In this document: positions 7,843 to 17,617 of the stretch, piece by piece
How the letters are laid out: each line of letters starts with the position of its first letter
Position numbering within the stretch: position 1 is the stretch's first letter
DNA from: Tritrichomonas musculus
Lineage: Eukaryota; Parabasalia; Tritrichomonadida; Tritrichomonadidae
Length of the DNA: 64,000 nt
Assembly: GCA_039105265.1 (NCBI GenBank)
Contig: JAPFFF010000002.1
Location: 1,674,001-1,738,000, forward strand
Direction: 5' to 3'
Notes under the pieces: model-generated
Databases searched by the model: none
The model's input: the letters and a program-made list of their open reading frames with translations, nothing else
Told to the model about the DNA's origin: nothing
Made by a program: the position numbers and the translations under genes

Positions 7843-8055
7843 ACGGATTTTTTTTCCGGTTAGTTTTGATATTGGTTTTCATAGTTGGTTTTCAACATTT
7901 ATTTACTGGCCGGAATTCCGGCTAACGATTTTGACATTGGTTTTCATAGTTGGTTTTCAGCATTTATCCGTGTGAGGAAATTTCCGCAAGCGATTTTGAC
8001 ATTGGTTTTACAGCTTAGTTATCAACATTTATTCGAGCGGAGGATTTCCTCCGGT
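7843..8055. repeat. 65-bp direct repeat array with a variable palindrome at each junction
   Basis: The motif TTTTGAYATTGGTTTT starts at 7864, 7929 and 7994, exactly 65 bases apart, followed in each unit by a related AGTTGGTTTTCA and CAACATTTAT stretch. Between units are different palindromes: GCCGGAATTCCGGC (7909-7922), GGAAATTTCC (7976-7985) and CGGAGGATTTCCTCCG (8038-8053). A weaker one is centred near 7850. The array fills most of the 364-base gap between 7766 and 8129. Candidate roles are a replication/packaging element, a transcription boundary or a regulatory array. Confidence 0.75.
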
Positions 8056-8129
8056 CACATTCAGGATTTATGGGTACCGGAAAAATCTCCAGAACCATCT
8101 CAGAGATGTAAAAAAATAATTTAATTGAT

Positions 8130-8936
8130 TTATTCCTGAAATTCATCAAAATAGGTTTCAATCATTTCATGTAAATCATCAAGTATTTCACGATTAATTG
8201 TAATTGTATTTCCATTAATATTAGCTTCTGTTTCATCGAAGTTTTCAAGAATAATGTTTTTAATATCCAAATTAATGGTCATTGAAATAGGAAGGTTCTC
8301 TCTAAAGAACCATCTTTCGTTTGGATTGTTATAATGTTGTTGAACTCTGTTAAAATAGTCTTTGTGTCGACGAATTAAATGAAGTTTCACGTTTGCATTA
8401 TCATCAGGAATTTGTTCAAGCCAAATAAGATATTTATAATCATTTTCACGATTATTTGGAACAACTCGTGGAGTTAGATTGTCAATTTGATTTTGTTGAT
8501 TATTAATTTGATTTTGTTGATTATTAATTTGATTTTGTTGATTATTAATTTGATTTTGTAATTGAATGCGTTGTTGATTAAAGTATGAATCAAGAAGTTT
8601 AAATATATATATTGAATATCTTGGCGAAGCCCACATCGCAACATGGTTTACCAATAATTTATGAACGTAGTAACCTCTTAATCCCATTGGAAGATTTGAA
8701 CGATTTTCATACAAATTTTGCGAGGAGGGGAATTCCCCCTTTCGCAATTCATCCAAGATTTCTTGTGTTGATTGATTACGAAACCAATCTTTACATGGTT
8801 TATTAGATTGACATGAATTAATAATAGATTGCATTTGATAAAAGTCATCATTAATTGAGTGAATGATTCGAAGTTGTTCGTTATATTGAATATATTCGTA
8901 TTCATCATTGATTGGTGTAACAATTGTTGAGTTCAT
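8130..8936 (-). CDS. KilA-N domain protein with heptad Asn/Gln linker
   Basis: 268 residues. The N-terminal 115 or so carry the KilA-N DNA-binding signature: IQYNEQLRIIHSI, DWFRNQSTQEIL, then GYYVHKLLVNHVAMWASPRYSIYI. KilA-N proteins are common in large DNA viruses and phages and are thought to regulate or bind DNA. Residues about 130-155 are a perfect heptad repeat of QNQINNQ encoded by 21-bp DNA repeats (8471-8560). The C-terminal 110 residues (YLIWLEQIPD, LHLIRRHKDYF) match the block B KilA-N protein. A GC-rich palindrome (8727-8738) encodes KGEFP inside the KilA-N domain, where block B has a different palindrome. Frame intact. Confidence 0.85.
   Translation of the reverse strand: MNSTIVTPINDEYEYIQYNEQLRIIHSINDDFYQMQSIINSCQSNKPCKDWFRNQSTQEILDELRKGEFPSSQNLYENRSNLPMGLRGYYVHKLLVNHVAMWASPRYSIYIFKLLDSYFNQQRIQLQNQINNQQNQINNQQNQINNQQNQIDNLTPRVVPNNRENDYKYLIWLEQIPDDNANVKLHLIRRHKDYFNRVQQHYNNPNERWFFRENLPISMTINLDIKNIILENFDETEANINGNTITINREILDDLHEMIETYFDEFQE
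8720..8745. repeat. Palindrome inside the KilA-N coding region
   Basis: GGGGAATTCCCC (8727-8738) is flanked by GCGA and TCGC, which can pair around it. It encodes part of the ELRKGEFPSS segment, the site that holds another palindrome in the block B KilA-N gene. Confidence 0.6.
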
Positions 8937-9043
8937 TTTTGAAGAAGAAAAAAAAAATTAATAAAAAATTAAATTTGAAAAATTAATTTTGGAAATTCGA
9001 TTTCAAAAAAAATGTAAGGAGCATTTTTCTACCTCTAGCATTT

Positions 9044-12000
9044 TCATTGAATAATGTAATCATTTGTAGTAATTCCTTTAATGAAAGGTGCACATGAATT
9101 TTTTTGAACAGTTAATTTTGACATTTGATTTCCATTCATTTGGAGATTAATATTCTTACCTTGTTTAACAGAATTGTTTTCAATAATATCTTTATAATCA
9201 GATGATTTGATTACATTCTTCTTAAGCGATACTCCTTTTAATTTTAGAGATTTGGTTTGGCCATCATTATTCCATATAGTATAACATTTAGGTGCAAGAG
9301 CAATCATGTTTTCACCTGTTTTTTCAATAGCACAACCAAGAACCTTTTTTTCATCTTCGATTGTATTGATATTTGGGTTTGGCATGAATTCGTAAACATG
9401 TTTGTCATAGAATTCTTTGTTTTTGATAACATGATTGAATAATTGAGTTGGAGGTTCATTTGGGTCACCGGAAACAGCATAGTACATTGAATCGGTATCT
9501 CCTTCAATATAATGAATTTTATCCATGTCCAAGCATTTATTCATGAAATCGTAATAGAATGTTAAATACCAGAACTTAGCATTATCAAGTGTCCAAAGTG
9601 ATTCTTGTAAACAAGTTGTGCAATGATATGATTTAGGAGAATGTTGTATCATAAATGTATTGTCATTTAATTGAGCACCACCCATGTATGTTTGTGATAT
9701 AATTGATTGGTAAGCCTTATTTGCATCACAGATTTTGATTTTAGAGAACTTCTCAGTATTCATTCCATCATATCCATAAGAACCATTCATTGAGATTTTA
9801 TAAAATTTTTCATTCGCTACGCTCGAGTCGCTTTCAGCGTCATTGCCTTTAGTTTTACCAGAGATGATATCCTGACGTTTTTTCATAAATTCATTAACAA
9901 ATTGGTTGAATCCAGTGTGACATTCATATTGTGAAACAGATTTGACATCATCGATTACCAATCCATGGTCAAGAAGGAACCAGAGGTAATAATTTGAGAA
10001 AACCATGTATTCCCCATTTGTGTCAAGCAACATTGTTAATTTACGTTCTTCCTTATCGATTGAATTTAAATTGTTTGATTTCATGTAATTGTACATGTAT
10101 GAACCAATTGTTTCTTCATTATTTGTGATATTGATGTTTCGAAATACTGGTGGGAAATTAATGAAATAATTGATTTTCGATTTAGGACATGATAGTTTCA
10201 CAACAGCATAGAAAACATAATTTGGTTTATTTGAAAATCGTGAATTTGAAGTTATGATTTTCATACAACGTTCTCGAGATTGTTTATCCTTTGCTTCAAT
10301 CCTTCTGATGAAAGCACCTGGCATATACATGATTCCACCATGGTACTTAATAAATGGATGTGGATTTGATGAAAATGATGAAGGATAAAGTGAATTGAAA
10401 TCAATTCCCAGAGTATGTGTTTGAACGTTTGAAGTTTCATATGAGATTACCTTGTTATTAATTCCGTCGTAACTGAATTTGTTGATATGAGTTTCACCTT
10501 TGATGTTAACACGATGCATTACATTTGATAATCCATAAGCAATTGCATTTCGAATTGTATAATATTCATCTTCATTATTTATCAAAGTTGGAAGATGATG
10601 TAGTTTGCAATATTTTTTTAATTGAATTCTTAATGCAGTTATTTTTGGGTCATCTCGTTTTCGAAGTTTATTACATTCAGCACAAGCCAACAAACAATTT
10701 GAAAATTCATGTCCAATATCATTGTTAATTCTATCAAGAGTTGGTTTGTTTTGATATGTGAAATGCTCTTTGCAAAGATTACATTTACCCTTAATTGAGT
10801 CATTGTAAAGTTCAAGAAATGCATCGTAATCATTTTTAGAAACACATTTTGAAAGGTCTCTTTTAGGGTTATGAGTAAGATTGTATCGTTCATCTTGTTT
10901 GTAATAATTTTCACATTTGAATTGCCACCATTTAGGGTTTGGCATGAATTCGTTGTATTTGTGTATAGGATTATAATTTTCATGAGGATTGAAATCCTTG
11001 TATGCTAGAGCATATTTTATACAAGATGCATTCTTAGATAATGAGAGATTGGATATCAAATCGACTTTGTATTGAGCATTGAGTTGAATTAAATTGTCAA
11101 TTGGTTTAATCATCATTTCAACATCATTGTCATTATAAGCAAGTAAGTAATCCCATCGTGTTTTATAGTTTTTAGCATCTTCGAGATATATTTGGTAATC
11201 AGATTTTGAGAGTGGATTTTTTTGGTTGAGATAGCTGTCAAAGTCGTTGTATGAAAATGTTTCGGATTTAGATAATACTTCATTATAGTTTGATGAATTG
11301 ATAGCTTCATATGGGAAAACACCTTTCACAGAATTAGTTTCACCACCAAAATCGATACCAAATTGTTTTAATGTACCTCCAGCAACAAATGATTGAGCAT
11401 CAATGAATCGTAATTTTGTTGGAAGATGGTCTGAAACAAGTATGAATTGTTTTAATGAAGATATTGTTCCAATTAATGAATTTGATTCAACTTTCCAATG
11501 TGAATGGTTAAGATATTTCTTGAACAAATTAGAATCAAATCTTGATGAATTAAATCCAAAAACAGTTATGGTATAAATATTTGTATCAATATCATAAATT
11601 TTATCAGCGGGTAGAAACGATTTGTCATAAACGATTTTATCATTCAGTACTTCCATCGATTGTTCAAACAACCTTGAAATCCATTCTGGAATAAATTCTT
11701 CAGAATCCTTTAATGAGAAATGTTTTGTAATTAATCCTGAAGATAATTTAACACATGAAGCAACTGAAAGAGGTATTAATCGTGAATTGATGACAGTTGA
11801 GTCAGAAATCGATTTGTTAACTGATTGTTCCATCGTTTCAAAATCGTATGTCATATAATAAATGTTAGGTTTCCATTCTAAATCGTATGCCAAACAATAT
11901 TCATAAACTGGATTGTTTAAAATATGTGGACAGAATGGAAGTGGTTCCTTGTTTGGAATAAAGTTCTTCTTGAAGACACCATCACAATGTTTGACATGAG

Positions 12001-12271
12001 ATTCAAATCTAAACATATTTTTAGGTCCACGATGAGTATATGAATGACATTTTGGACAAATATGTATTTGAGTTAGTTTTTCAGGATTTTTAATGTACAT
12101 GATATGAATTATTTGGTCTTTCGAGAAAAGTAATGCAGAATGAGTTGGATAAGATTTATCGAAAAACCATTGTTCGGATAAGTCGTAATATGAAGAATTA
12201 TCAGTTTTAGTGAACTCATATATATTAATATTGAGATGATGCTTTTTAGTCAATTCTTCCATTTGTTCCAT
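9044..12271 (-). CDS. POLB: Protein-primed DNA polymerase B with internal HNH motif, family 1
   Basis: 1075 residues with all family-B motifs: ExoI YDFE (143-145), ExoII FGFNSSRFD (239-246), ExoIII YNDND (379-383), PolA DFNSLYPS (624-631), PolB KISMNGSYG (825-833), PolC GDTDS (924-928) and a KxY-like APKCYTI near 1005. It replicates linear element DNA from a protein primer. A C2H2-like zinc finger lies at 72-96. Between exonuclease and PolA is an HNH-type segment (497-535), KCNLC...LDRINNDIGH...LLACAECNKLR, absent from the other polymerases here. A GC-rich hairpin (9822-9839) encodes residues 811-820, just before motif B. The two upstream ORFs appear to be its N-terminus in shifted frames. 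Catalytic core looks functional. Confidence 0.9.
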   Translation of the reverse strand: MEQMEELTKKHHLNINIYEFTKTDNSSYYDLSEQWFFDKSYPTHSALLFSKDQIIHIMYIKNPEKLTQIHICPKCHSYTHRGPKNMFRFESHVKHCDGVFKKNFIPNKEPLPFCPHILNNPVYEYCLAYDLEWKPNIYYMTYDFETMEQSVNKSISDSTVINSRLIPLSVASCVKLSSGLITKHFSLKDSEEFIPEWISRLFEQSMEVLNDKIVYDKSFLPADKIYDIDTNIYTITVFGFNSSRFDSNLFKKYLNHSHWKVESNSLIGTISSLKQFILVSDHLPTKLRFIDAQSFVAGGTLKQFGIDFGGETNSVKGVFPYEAINSSNYNEVLSKSETFSYNDFDSYLNQKNPLSKSDYQIYLEDAKNYKTRWDYLLAYNDNDVEMMIKPIDNLIQLNAQYKVDLISNLSLSKNASCIKYALAYKDFNPHENYNPIHKYNEFMPNPKWWQFKCENYYKQDERYNLTHNPKRDLSKCVSKNDYDAFLELYNDSIKGKCNLCKEHFTYQNKPTLDRINNDIGHEFSNCLLACAECNKLRKRDDPKITALRIQLKKYCKLHHLPTLINNEDEYYTIRNAIAYGLSNVMHRVNIKGETHINKFSYDGINNKVISYETSNVQTHTLGIDFNSLYPSSFSSNPHPFIKYHGGIMYMPGAFIRRIEAKDKQSRERCMKIITSNSRFSNKPNYVFYAVVKLSCPKSKINYFINFPPVFRNINITNNEETIGSYMYNYMKSNNLNSIDKEERKLTMLLDTNGEYMVFSNYYLWFLLDHGLVIDDVKSVSQYECHTGFNQFVNEFMKKRQDIISGKTKGNDAESDSSVANEKFYKISMNGSYGYDGMNTEKFSKIKICDANKAYQSIISQTYMGGAQLNDNTFMIQHSPKSYHCTTCLQESLWTLDNAKFWYLTFYYDFMNKCLDMDKIHYIEGDTDSMYYAVSGDPNEPPTQLFNHVIKNKEFYDKHVYEFMPNPNINTIEDEKKVLGCAIEKTGENMIALAPKCYTIWNNDGQTKSLKLKGVSLKKNVIKSSDYKDIIENNSVKQGKNINLQMNGNQMSKLTVQKNSCAPFIKGITTNDYIIQ

Positions 12272-12300
12272 CGTTACTCCTTTGAATTCATTGAGAATCT

Positions 12301-13017
12301 TTAATCCTTGTTTTGGAATTTTGGTGTTATATTCAATATTATGTTCTTTGAGAAGTATTTTTTAGCAACCTTAGTTCGTTTGGCACAATCATATTTTTGA
12401 GTGTTTGCAAGATTATAGGTTTTAGTTTTTTCATCATATTCACTCAAACAGATTGCTAAAAATCGATAGAAACATAATTTGTCATCTTCATTGTCAGCAA
12501 TAATAAAATCATTTTTGATGAATTCTTCTGGTAAATCTTTAATATGTCCAGTAACCTTTCGCATTCGTGAGACAGTAAATGAAACTGAACCAACGATTGT
12601 TAATTTAGTTGATGAAGATGATGTTTCATATGAATTGAGATTCGATTCAATATACATTTTAACATAATCAAGGTCCTGTAATGATGATATTATTTTAGGA
12701 ATTGTAGATTGATAATTTTTCCAATTAATATTTCGTGCTTCATATTCGAAATGGTCCTCTTCTTCATTCTCCAAATCATGAACAGGAGTTTCAAATACAC
12801 CAGATAATTGGAAATGAATTTTGAATGGTTTTAGTTCTCTATCAAATACTTGTTGCAATGATTCGAAGATTTGATTTAATGATGAGATTTGATTGAAATA
12901 ATAAATAACAATTGGGGAGCCATTGTATTCCTCTTTATCAACATAATCTTTATCATATTTGGTATAATAATCCCAAACCTCAACTGATTTATCAAAATCA
13001 TGTGGTTCATTAATCAT
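12301..13017 (-). CDS. N-terminal polymerase region, middle segment (frame-shifted)
   Basis: A 238-residue frame beginning MINEPHDFDK. Its sequence continues the preceding ORF. Near 12340-12365 its natural continuation shifts by one base into the frame that leads to EFKGVTMEQMEEL at the polymerase start. I read it as part of one large polymerase polypeptide broken by a 1-bp change. It carries DDKLCFYRFLAICL, resembling the Cys-containing segment at the N-terminus of other Maverick polymerases. Alternatives are a separately translated protein or programmed frameshifting. Confidence 0.6.
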   Translation of the reverse strand: MINEPHDFDKSVEVWDYYTKYDKDYVDKEEYNGSPIVIYYFNQISSLNQIFESLQQVFDRELKPFKIHFQLSGVFETPVHDLENEEEDHFEYEARNINWKNYQSTIPKIISSLQDLDYVKMYIESNLNSYETSSSSTKLTIVGSVSFTVSRMRKVTGHIKDLPEEFIKNDFIIADNEDDKLCFYRFLAICLSEYDEKTKTYNLANTQKYDCAKRTKVAKKYFSKNIILNITPKFQNKD

Positions 13018-13733
13018 AAGGTAATCATTGTGTTTTGACTTAAATTTATGATTGAATTTATCAAGATATTCATATAATTCTTCGTTTTCAGGAATGTAAT
13101 ATTCAAGTAAATGGGATTTGATTTTTCAAATTCATTGATTAATTGAATTGCATTATCAACTGCTTCATTTGCACGTTTAATTGCATCTTCGATTTCATAA
13201 TGTCGTTTAATTTTATTTTGCTCTTGTTCAAAGTATTCAACATCAGATTCATTTGGTTGTTCATCATCATAAAATGATTCACGATTTGCAATATTATTGT
13301 TATAATTTTGTTCATTTCGTTGATTATGATATTCTTGATTGATTTGAGATTGTTGTTCATTAAAATAGTGAATATCAGATTCATTTGGTTGTTCATCATC
13401 ATAAAATGATTCACGTTTTGATATGTTTTCATAATTTCGTTTATAAGATTCATTTAATAATTGTTTGTGACGTTCTTGTTCATGAATAATGAAGTTATCA
13501 AGTTTTATCATAAAATCATTACTATTATTGAAATCAGGATTAATTATTTCTTGAGCGTTATGTTGATTTAGATATGTATATAATGTTCTGATATTTCGTA
13601 GTTTAGCACCTCCTCGATATCGACGAGTATCTGCAATTTCAAGATTTTTATTAAGTCCTTGATTAATATTATTAATAGATTCAACAACATCGTTATTAGT
13701 AAAATCAATAAATGAATTTTGGTTGAAAGCCAT
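13014..13733 (-). CDS. N-terminal polymerase region, first segment (frame-shifted)
   Basis: A 239-residue frame starting MAFNQNSFIDFTNND. It has a charged, helical middle with a direct repeat of RESFYDDEQPNESD (two copies, 40 residues apart). The first 200 residues look genuine. The last 30 or so are probably out of frame, because near 13110-13125 a one-base shift would join it in frame to the next ORF. That makes a long N-terminal extension to the polymerase at 9044. The GAAAAATCAAATCCC run there is a plausible indel site. The ATG is preceded by a T-rich leader. Confidence 0.6.
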   Translation of the reverse strand: MAFNQNSFIDFTNNDVVESINNINQGLNKNLEIADTRRYRGGAKLRNIRTLYTYLNQHNAQEIINPDFNNSNDFMIKLDNFIIHEQERHKQLLNESYKRNYENISKRESFYDDEQPNESDIHYFNEQQSQINQEYHNQRNEQNYNNNIANRESFYDDEQPNESDVEYFEQEQNKIKRHYEIEDAIKRANEAVDNAIQLINEFEKSNPIYLNITFLKTKNYMNILINSIINLSQNTMITL

Positions 13734-14111
13734 TTATCAAAAATAAAAAAGTGGAAAAAAATTAGTTTGAAAAATTAAAATTTTATAACTTGTTCTCAGA
13801 ATCTGTTCTGGAGCCCTTATTCAAAAATTAAATCCCAAATTAACTTTGAAATAAATTTTAAAATGAGTGTTTAGCCCTTTATGACAGGCCTTGTTCTACA
13901 ACAGATTATGGAGGCTAATTAAAATTTAAACCCTGTGGATAAGTTTTTCGTTAATTTTCAAAATGAGGTTTTGAGCTTGGTTCCTGAGGGGGGGGTTTCC
14001 AATGAATTATTATCTGGGGGTCAATACGCACATACTATTACTACTCACCTGGAATCAGATTTTTTTTACCCATTTTTTTTGTCACAATTTTTTCAGAAAT
14101 GAACTTTACAA

Positions 14112-14365
14112 AATAGAGCATTCAAAAGAAGAAATTTTATAATATATTACAGTTTCTTTAATACAGTTAATTGAAAATTAATAGAGCATTCAAACGAAGA
14201 AATTTTATAATATATTACAGTTTCTTTAATACAGTTAATTAAAAATTAATAGAGCATTCAAACGAAGAAATTTTATAATATATTACAGTTTCTTTAATAC
14301 AGTTAATTAAAAATTAATAGAGCATTCAAACGAAGAAAATTAATAGAGCATTCAAATGAAGAAAA
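14112..14365. repeat. 68-bp tandem repeat
   Basis: AATAGAGCATTCAAA begins at 14112, 14180, 14248 and 14316, exactly 68 bases apart, with a further shortened unit at 14342. Each full unit includes GAAATTTTATAATATATTAC and AATACAGTTAATT. The copies differ at only a few positions, so the expansion is recent. Confidence 0.8.
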
Positions 14366-14443
14366 AAATTTTAGTTCAATTTGAGCTGCCCAAACATCAT
14401 TTGGTAAACCCAAATACAAAAATTTTATTACATTAAATGATTC

Positions 14444-14518
14444 AAATAATAACGAACAAAAATTTTAGAAATAATAACGAACAAAAATTTTAGAAATAAT
14501 AACGAACAAAGATTTTAT
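14444..14518. repeat. 25-bp tandem repeat
   Basis: Three units of AAATAATAACGAACAAAAAT plus TTTAG start at 14444, 14469 and 14494. It lies 80 bases from the 68-bp array. Confidence 0.7.
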
Positions 14519-14657
14519 TTTGAATACATTTTCAATTTTTTAATGCGTCCCATTTTTGTGATCCCATTTTTGGTTTCATCAAACTTTTCAAAATAATATT
14601 CTCAAAAATAATTACAATTATTTTCGTATTCAATTATTTCTATATATCTTTTTTCAT

Positions 14658-17330
14658 ACGAGCACAGATGGTGGATTATTTCCATATATTAACTTATCTG
14701 ATATAGACTTAACTAAATACCAAATATTCAAATCAGTGGAAAAAAATAACTACCAAGATAACTGTTTGGTTTATGCATGTATCCAATCAGGAGTGTTCAC
14801 AAATGAAGAAATCAATCAGCTAAGATTCATGATTAAAACAAGAATGGTACCAAATAATTTAATATGTGATATAGCTAAACATTTTAAGTGCCATTTCATT
14901 GTAAGACGGATAGATGAAGATTTAAATACTATACATCAACAGCAAATAAAAGTAGATACAAGGAAAAAATCATGGGCTAAAGATTTTAACAGAGCCTGTG
15001 ACTTGTTATTATTCAAGAACCATTACATGATTAACAAACCAGTGGGAAATACAAAATTGATTACCATTCTACGAAAGCTATTTAAAGATAATATGTTTAG
15101 AGAAATAAAAGCGTGTGAAATGAATATATTAGCAACAAATGAATACAATAGCCATTTAACAGATTATATGGATTTATCATATGACCCATCTCTTTGTTGT
15201 CAAAAGATAAATTCCACAGAGTTGAAAAAAGAAAGAGAGTGGTCAAAAATATACTATTCAGATTTTGAAACTGATACAACATTATCACCACATAAACCAT
15301 ATCTTAACATTACTGTGTTTAGAACAGGGAAACTAATTCATAAACTTATTTTTGAGGGAGACAATAATGCAGAAAGATTGTTGAAATCACTAGATAATAA
15401 TTCACTTACATACTTCCATAATCTAAAATATGATGCATGCTTCTTTATAAATACTCCTGGATGGGATGTACAGATAACAGAAAGGAGTGGAACCATTTTA
15501 CAGATAGTAATGACAAAATATAAAGAAATAGAAGGCACAGATAAGAAAACAAAGAAGACCAGAAAGATGACAATAATAGAGAATAGATTAACATTCCGCA
15601 ATAGTTATTCCATTATTCCTGCCGCATTAGCATCTTTCGCTAAAATGTTTCAGCTACCGATCCACAAAGAAGTGATGGCATATAAACTGTACACTGAAAA
15701 AAATATAAAACGAAAGAATGTATCAGCACTTGAATTCCAATTACAATATTACATGGAGAATAAAGATAAGAAAACACTACCACAAATAAAACAAGACTGG
15801 AAACAACTAATTGATAATGCACAATCTTGTGGAGCATACAGTGATTTAAATATTGACATCCCGAAGGGAGTAGCAATGCCTTGCATTGATATAATGAAGT
15901 ATGCTATTTATTACTGTAAACTAGATTGTATAGTATTGATGAAGGGTGTAGAGAAATTTAATAGAGACCTCACAGAAGTATTTAAACAGACAAAGACAGA
16001 TATGTTGGATGAACATAATTTCATTTCCATATCTTCCATTGGTTATTATTATGCATACAGATTTGGTTGCTTTGATGATTGCTATCAGTTAAGTGGCAAG
16101 CCACAGAATTTTATCCAACGTTGCGTTAGTGGTGGAAGGACAATGACAGCTAACAATGAGAAACAATATGTTGAAGAGAGATTACAAGATTTTGATGCTG
16201 TATCTTTATATCCATCAGCAATGAGTATTATGTCTGGTGTACCAAAAGGAATACCAAAAGTAATTCCTCCTGATATATTAACAGAAGAGTTATTTAATTT
16301 TGACCAGTTCTTTGTAGAAATAAATATCAAGAAAATAAAATGCAAATCATCTAATCCATATAAATTTGGACAAGTATTTAGTAGAAATGAACAGGGCCCA
16401 AAAATATTTACCAACAATCCAATAGACCATTATTATATTGACAAGAGGGCTTTCATGGATTTGATGGAGTTTTATGATTTTGATTATGAGTTCATTCGAG
16501 GGTATTATTTTGATGAAGGATTTAATAACAAAATCAACATATTCATCGAGAAATTATTTAATCTCAGGAGGAAATATCAAGATGCCAACAATCCATTGCA
16601 ACAAACTATTAAATTACTCTTGAATTCCATATATGGTAAATCTATATTAAAAGCAACCACAACGGAAACAAAATGTATTCCAAAAAATAAAGCCATCAAA
16701 TATATTTGGAAGAATTATAATTACATCACGGAGGTAATAGAGAATAAGTCAATTGATAATGTATATGTTAAAAAAGTAAAGCCCATAAATAATCATTTCA
16801 ATCTACCACATTTTGGTGCTAGCGTTTTATCATGGAGTAAGCATTTGATGAATAGAGTTATTAGTTCAGCAGAGCAGAATGGAATAGATATTTATTATAC
16901 AGACACTGATTCCATCCATGTTAAAGAAAGTGATGTACCAAGGATTGCTGAGGTGTTAAAGAAAAAATATGGAAGAGAATTGATTGGTAAAAAGATGACA
17001 CAGTTCCATTGCGATTTTGATTCATTTAATGGTGCTGTTGGTGGGGTACATTCTAGAAAATTAATTGCACTAGGAAAGAAGAGCTATCTGGATATATTAG
17101 TTGATGAAAAAGGGAATGAAGGATTACATATTAGATTAAAGGGTGTGCCTAAACAATGTATTCTCAACAAAGCAAAACGAATGGGAATCACAGTTGAAGA
17201 GTTGTATGAAAGGATGTACCAGGGAGAGGAAATCATTTTTAATCTTCTTGATGGTGCCAATTGTTTTAGAAAATCATCTTCGTATCAACAAATTAATTTG
17301 CCTGTGTTTGAACGAAGAATCAAATTTTAA
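14658..17330 (+). pseudogene. POLB: 5'-truncated protein-primed DNA polymerase B, block B
   Basis: The frame is open from an ATG at 14736 (864 residues), but homology to the block C polymerase begins about 25 codons earlier, at TDGGLFPYINL. About 200 N-terminal residues present in block C are missing here. Motifs are intact: NCLVYACIQSG, ExoI YSDFETD, ExoII YFHNLKYDA, ExoIII YCKLDC, PolA DAVSLYPSA, PolB KLLLNSIYGK, PolC YTDTDS and KSYLD. The catalytic region therefore looks competent although the gene has lost its 5' end and promoter. It is on the plus strand while the rest of the block B cluster is on the minus strand, unlike block C, so block B has been rearranged. Confidence 0.85.
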
Positions 17331-17348
17331 TATTTATTTCTACAACAA

Positions 17349-17528
17349 ATGGACAAAGAGGATTTTGAAAAATATTTACACGAAGCCCTCAGACAACGAG
17401 ATGAACTTAGAAAAGAGAATGAAGGGTTAAAAGAAGAGATAAAAAATTTAAAGGATTTATTCATGAAATATTTATCATCTCTTGAAAGAAATAATTATGA
17501 ATTTAGGGCTAGTGCAAATTTGCACTGA
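17349..17528 (+). CDS. Small coiled-coil protein
   Basis: An ATG at 17349 opens 59 codons: MDKEDFEKYLHEALRQRDEL, then leucine-heptad helix, ending in ASANLH. It begins 18 bases after the polymerase stop on the same strand. A perfect 14-base palindrome, GTGCAAATTTGCAC (17512-17525), ends immediately before the TGA, like the hairpin at the block A ATPase stop. No homologue is seen in block C. The clear reading frame and coiled-coil periodicity make it plausible. Confidence 0.5.
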   Translation: MDKEDFEKYLHEALRQRDELRKENEGLKEEIKNLKDLFMKYLSSLERNNYEFRASANLH

Positions 17529-17617
17529 CCATCAGATTTTATTTTTTTCCCCATTTTTCCATTTTTCATTTTTTTAGCGTTTTCTTTTTTTTTTAATTTT
17601 TTAATTTCTTCAAAACA

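Larger units (their letters stand above)
13734..14655. other. Non-coding interval between blocks A and B
   Basis: I see no gene here. It contains an AT-rich stretch with a few GC-richer runs (a G8 run near 13989), then two tandem repeat arrays annotated separately. The right end of the family-1 element and the truncated start of the block B polymerase probably lie inside it. I could not identify matching terminal inverted repeats. Confidence 0.5.

Noticed and set aside
7843-8055. CRISPR-like array
   Set aside because: Only three units, the conserved body is longer than the variable part, the variable part is palindromic, and no cas gene is near. The genome context is eukaryotic.
10640-10790. 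Intein in the block A polymerase
   Set aside because: No splice-junction Cys/Ser start and His-Asn end could be seen, and the HNH segment is far too short for an intein.
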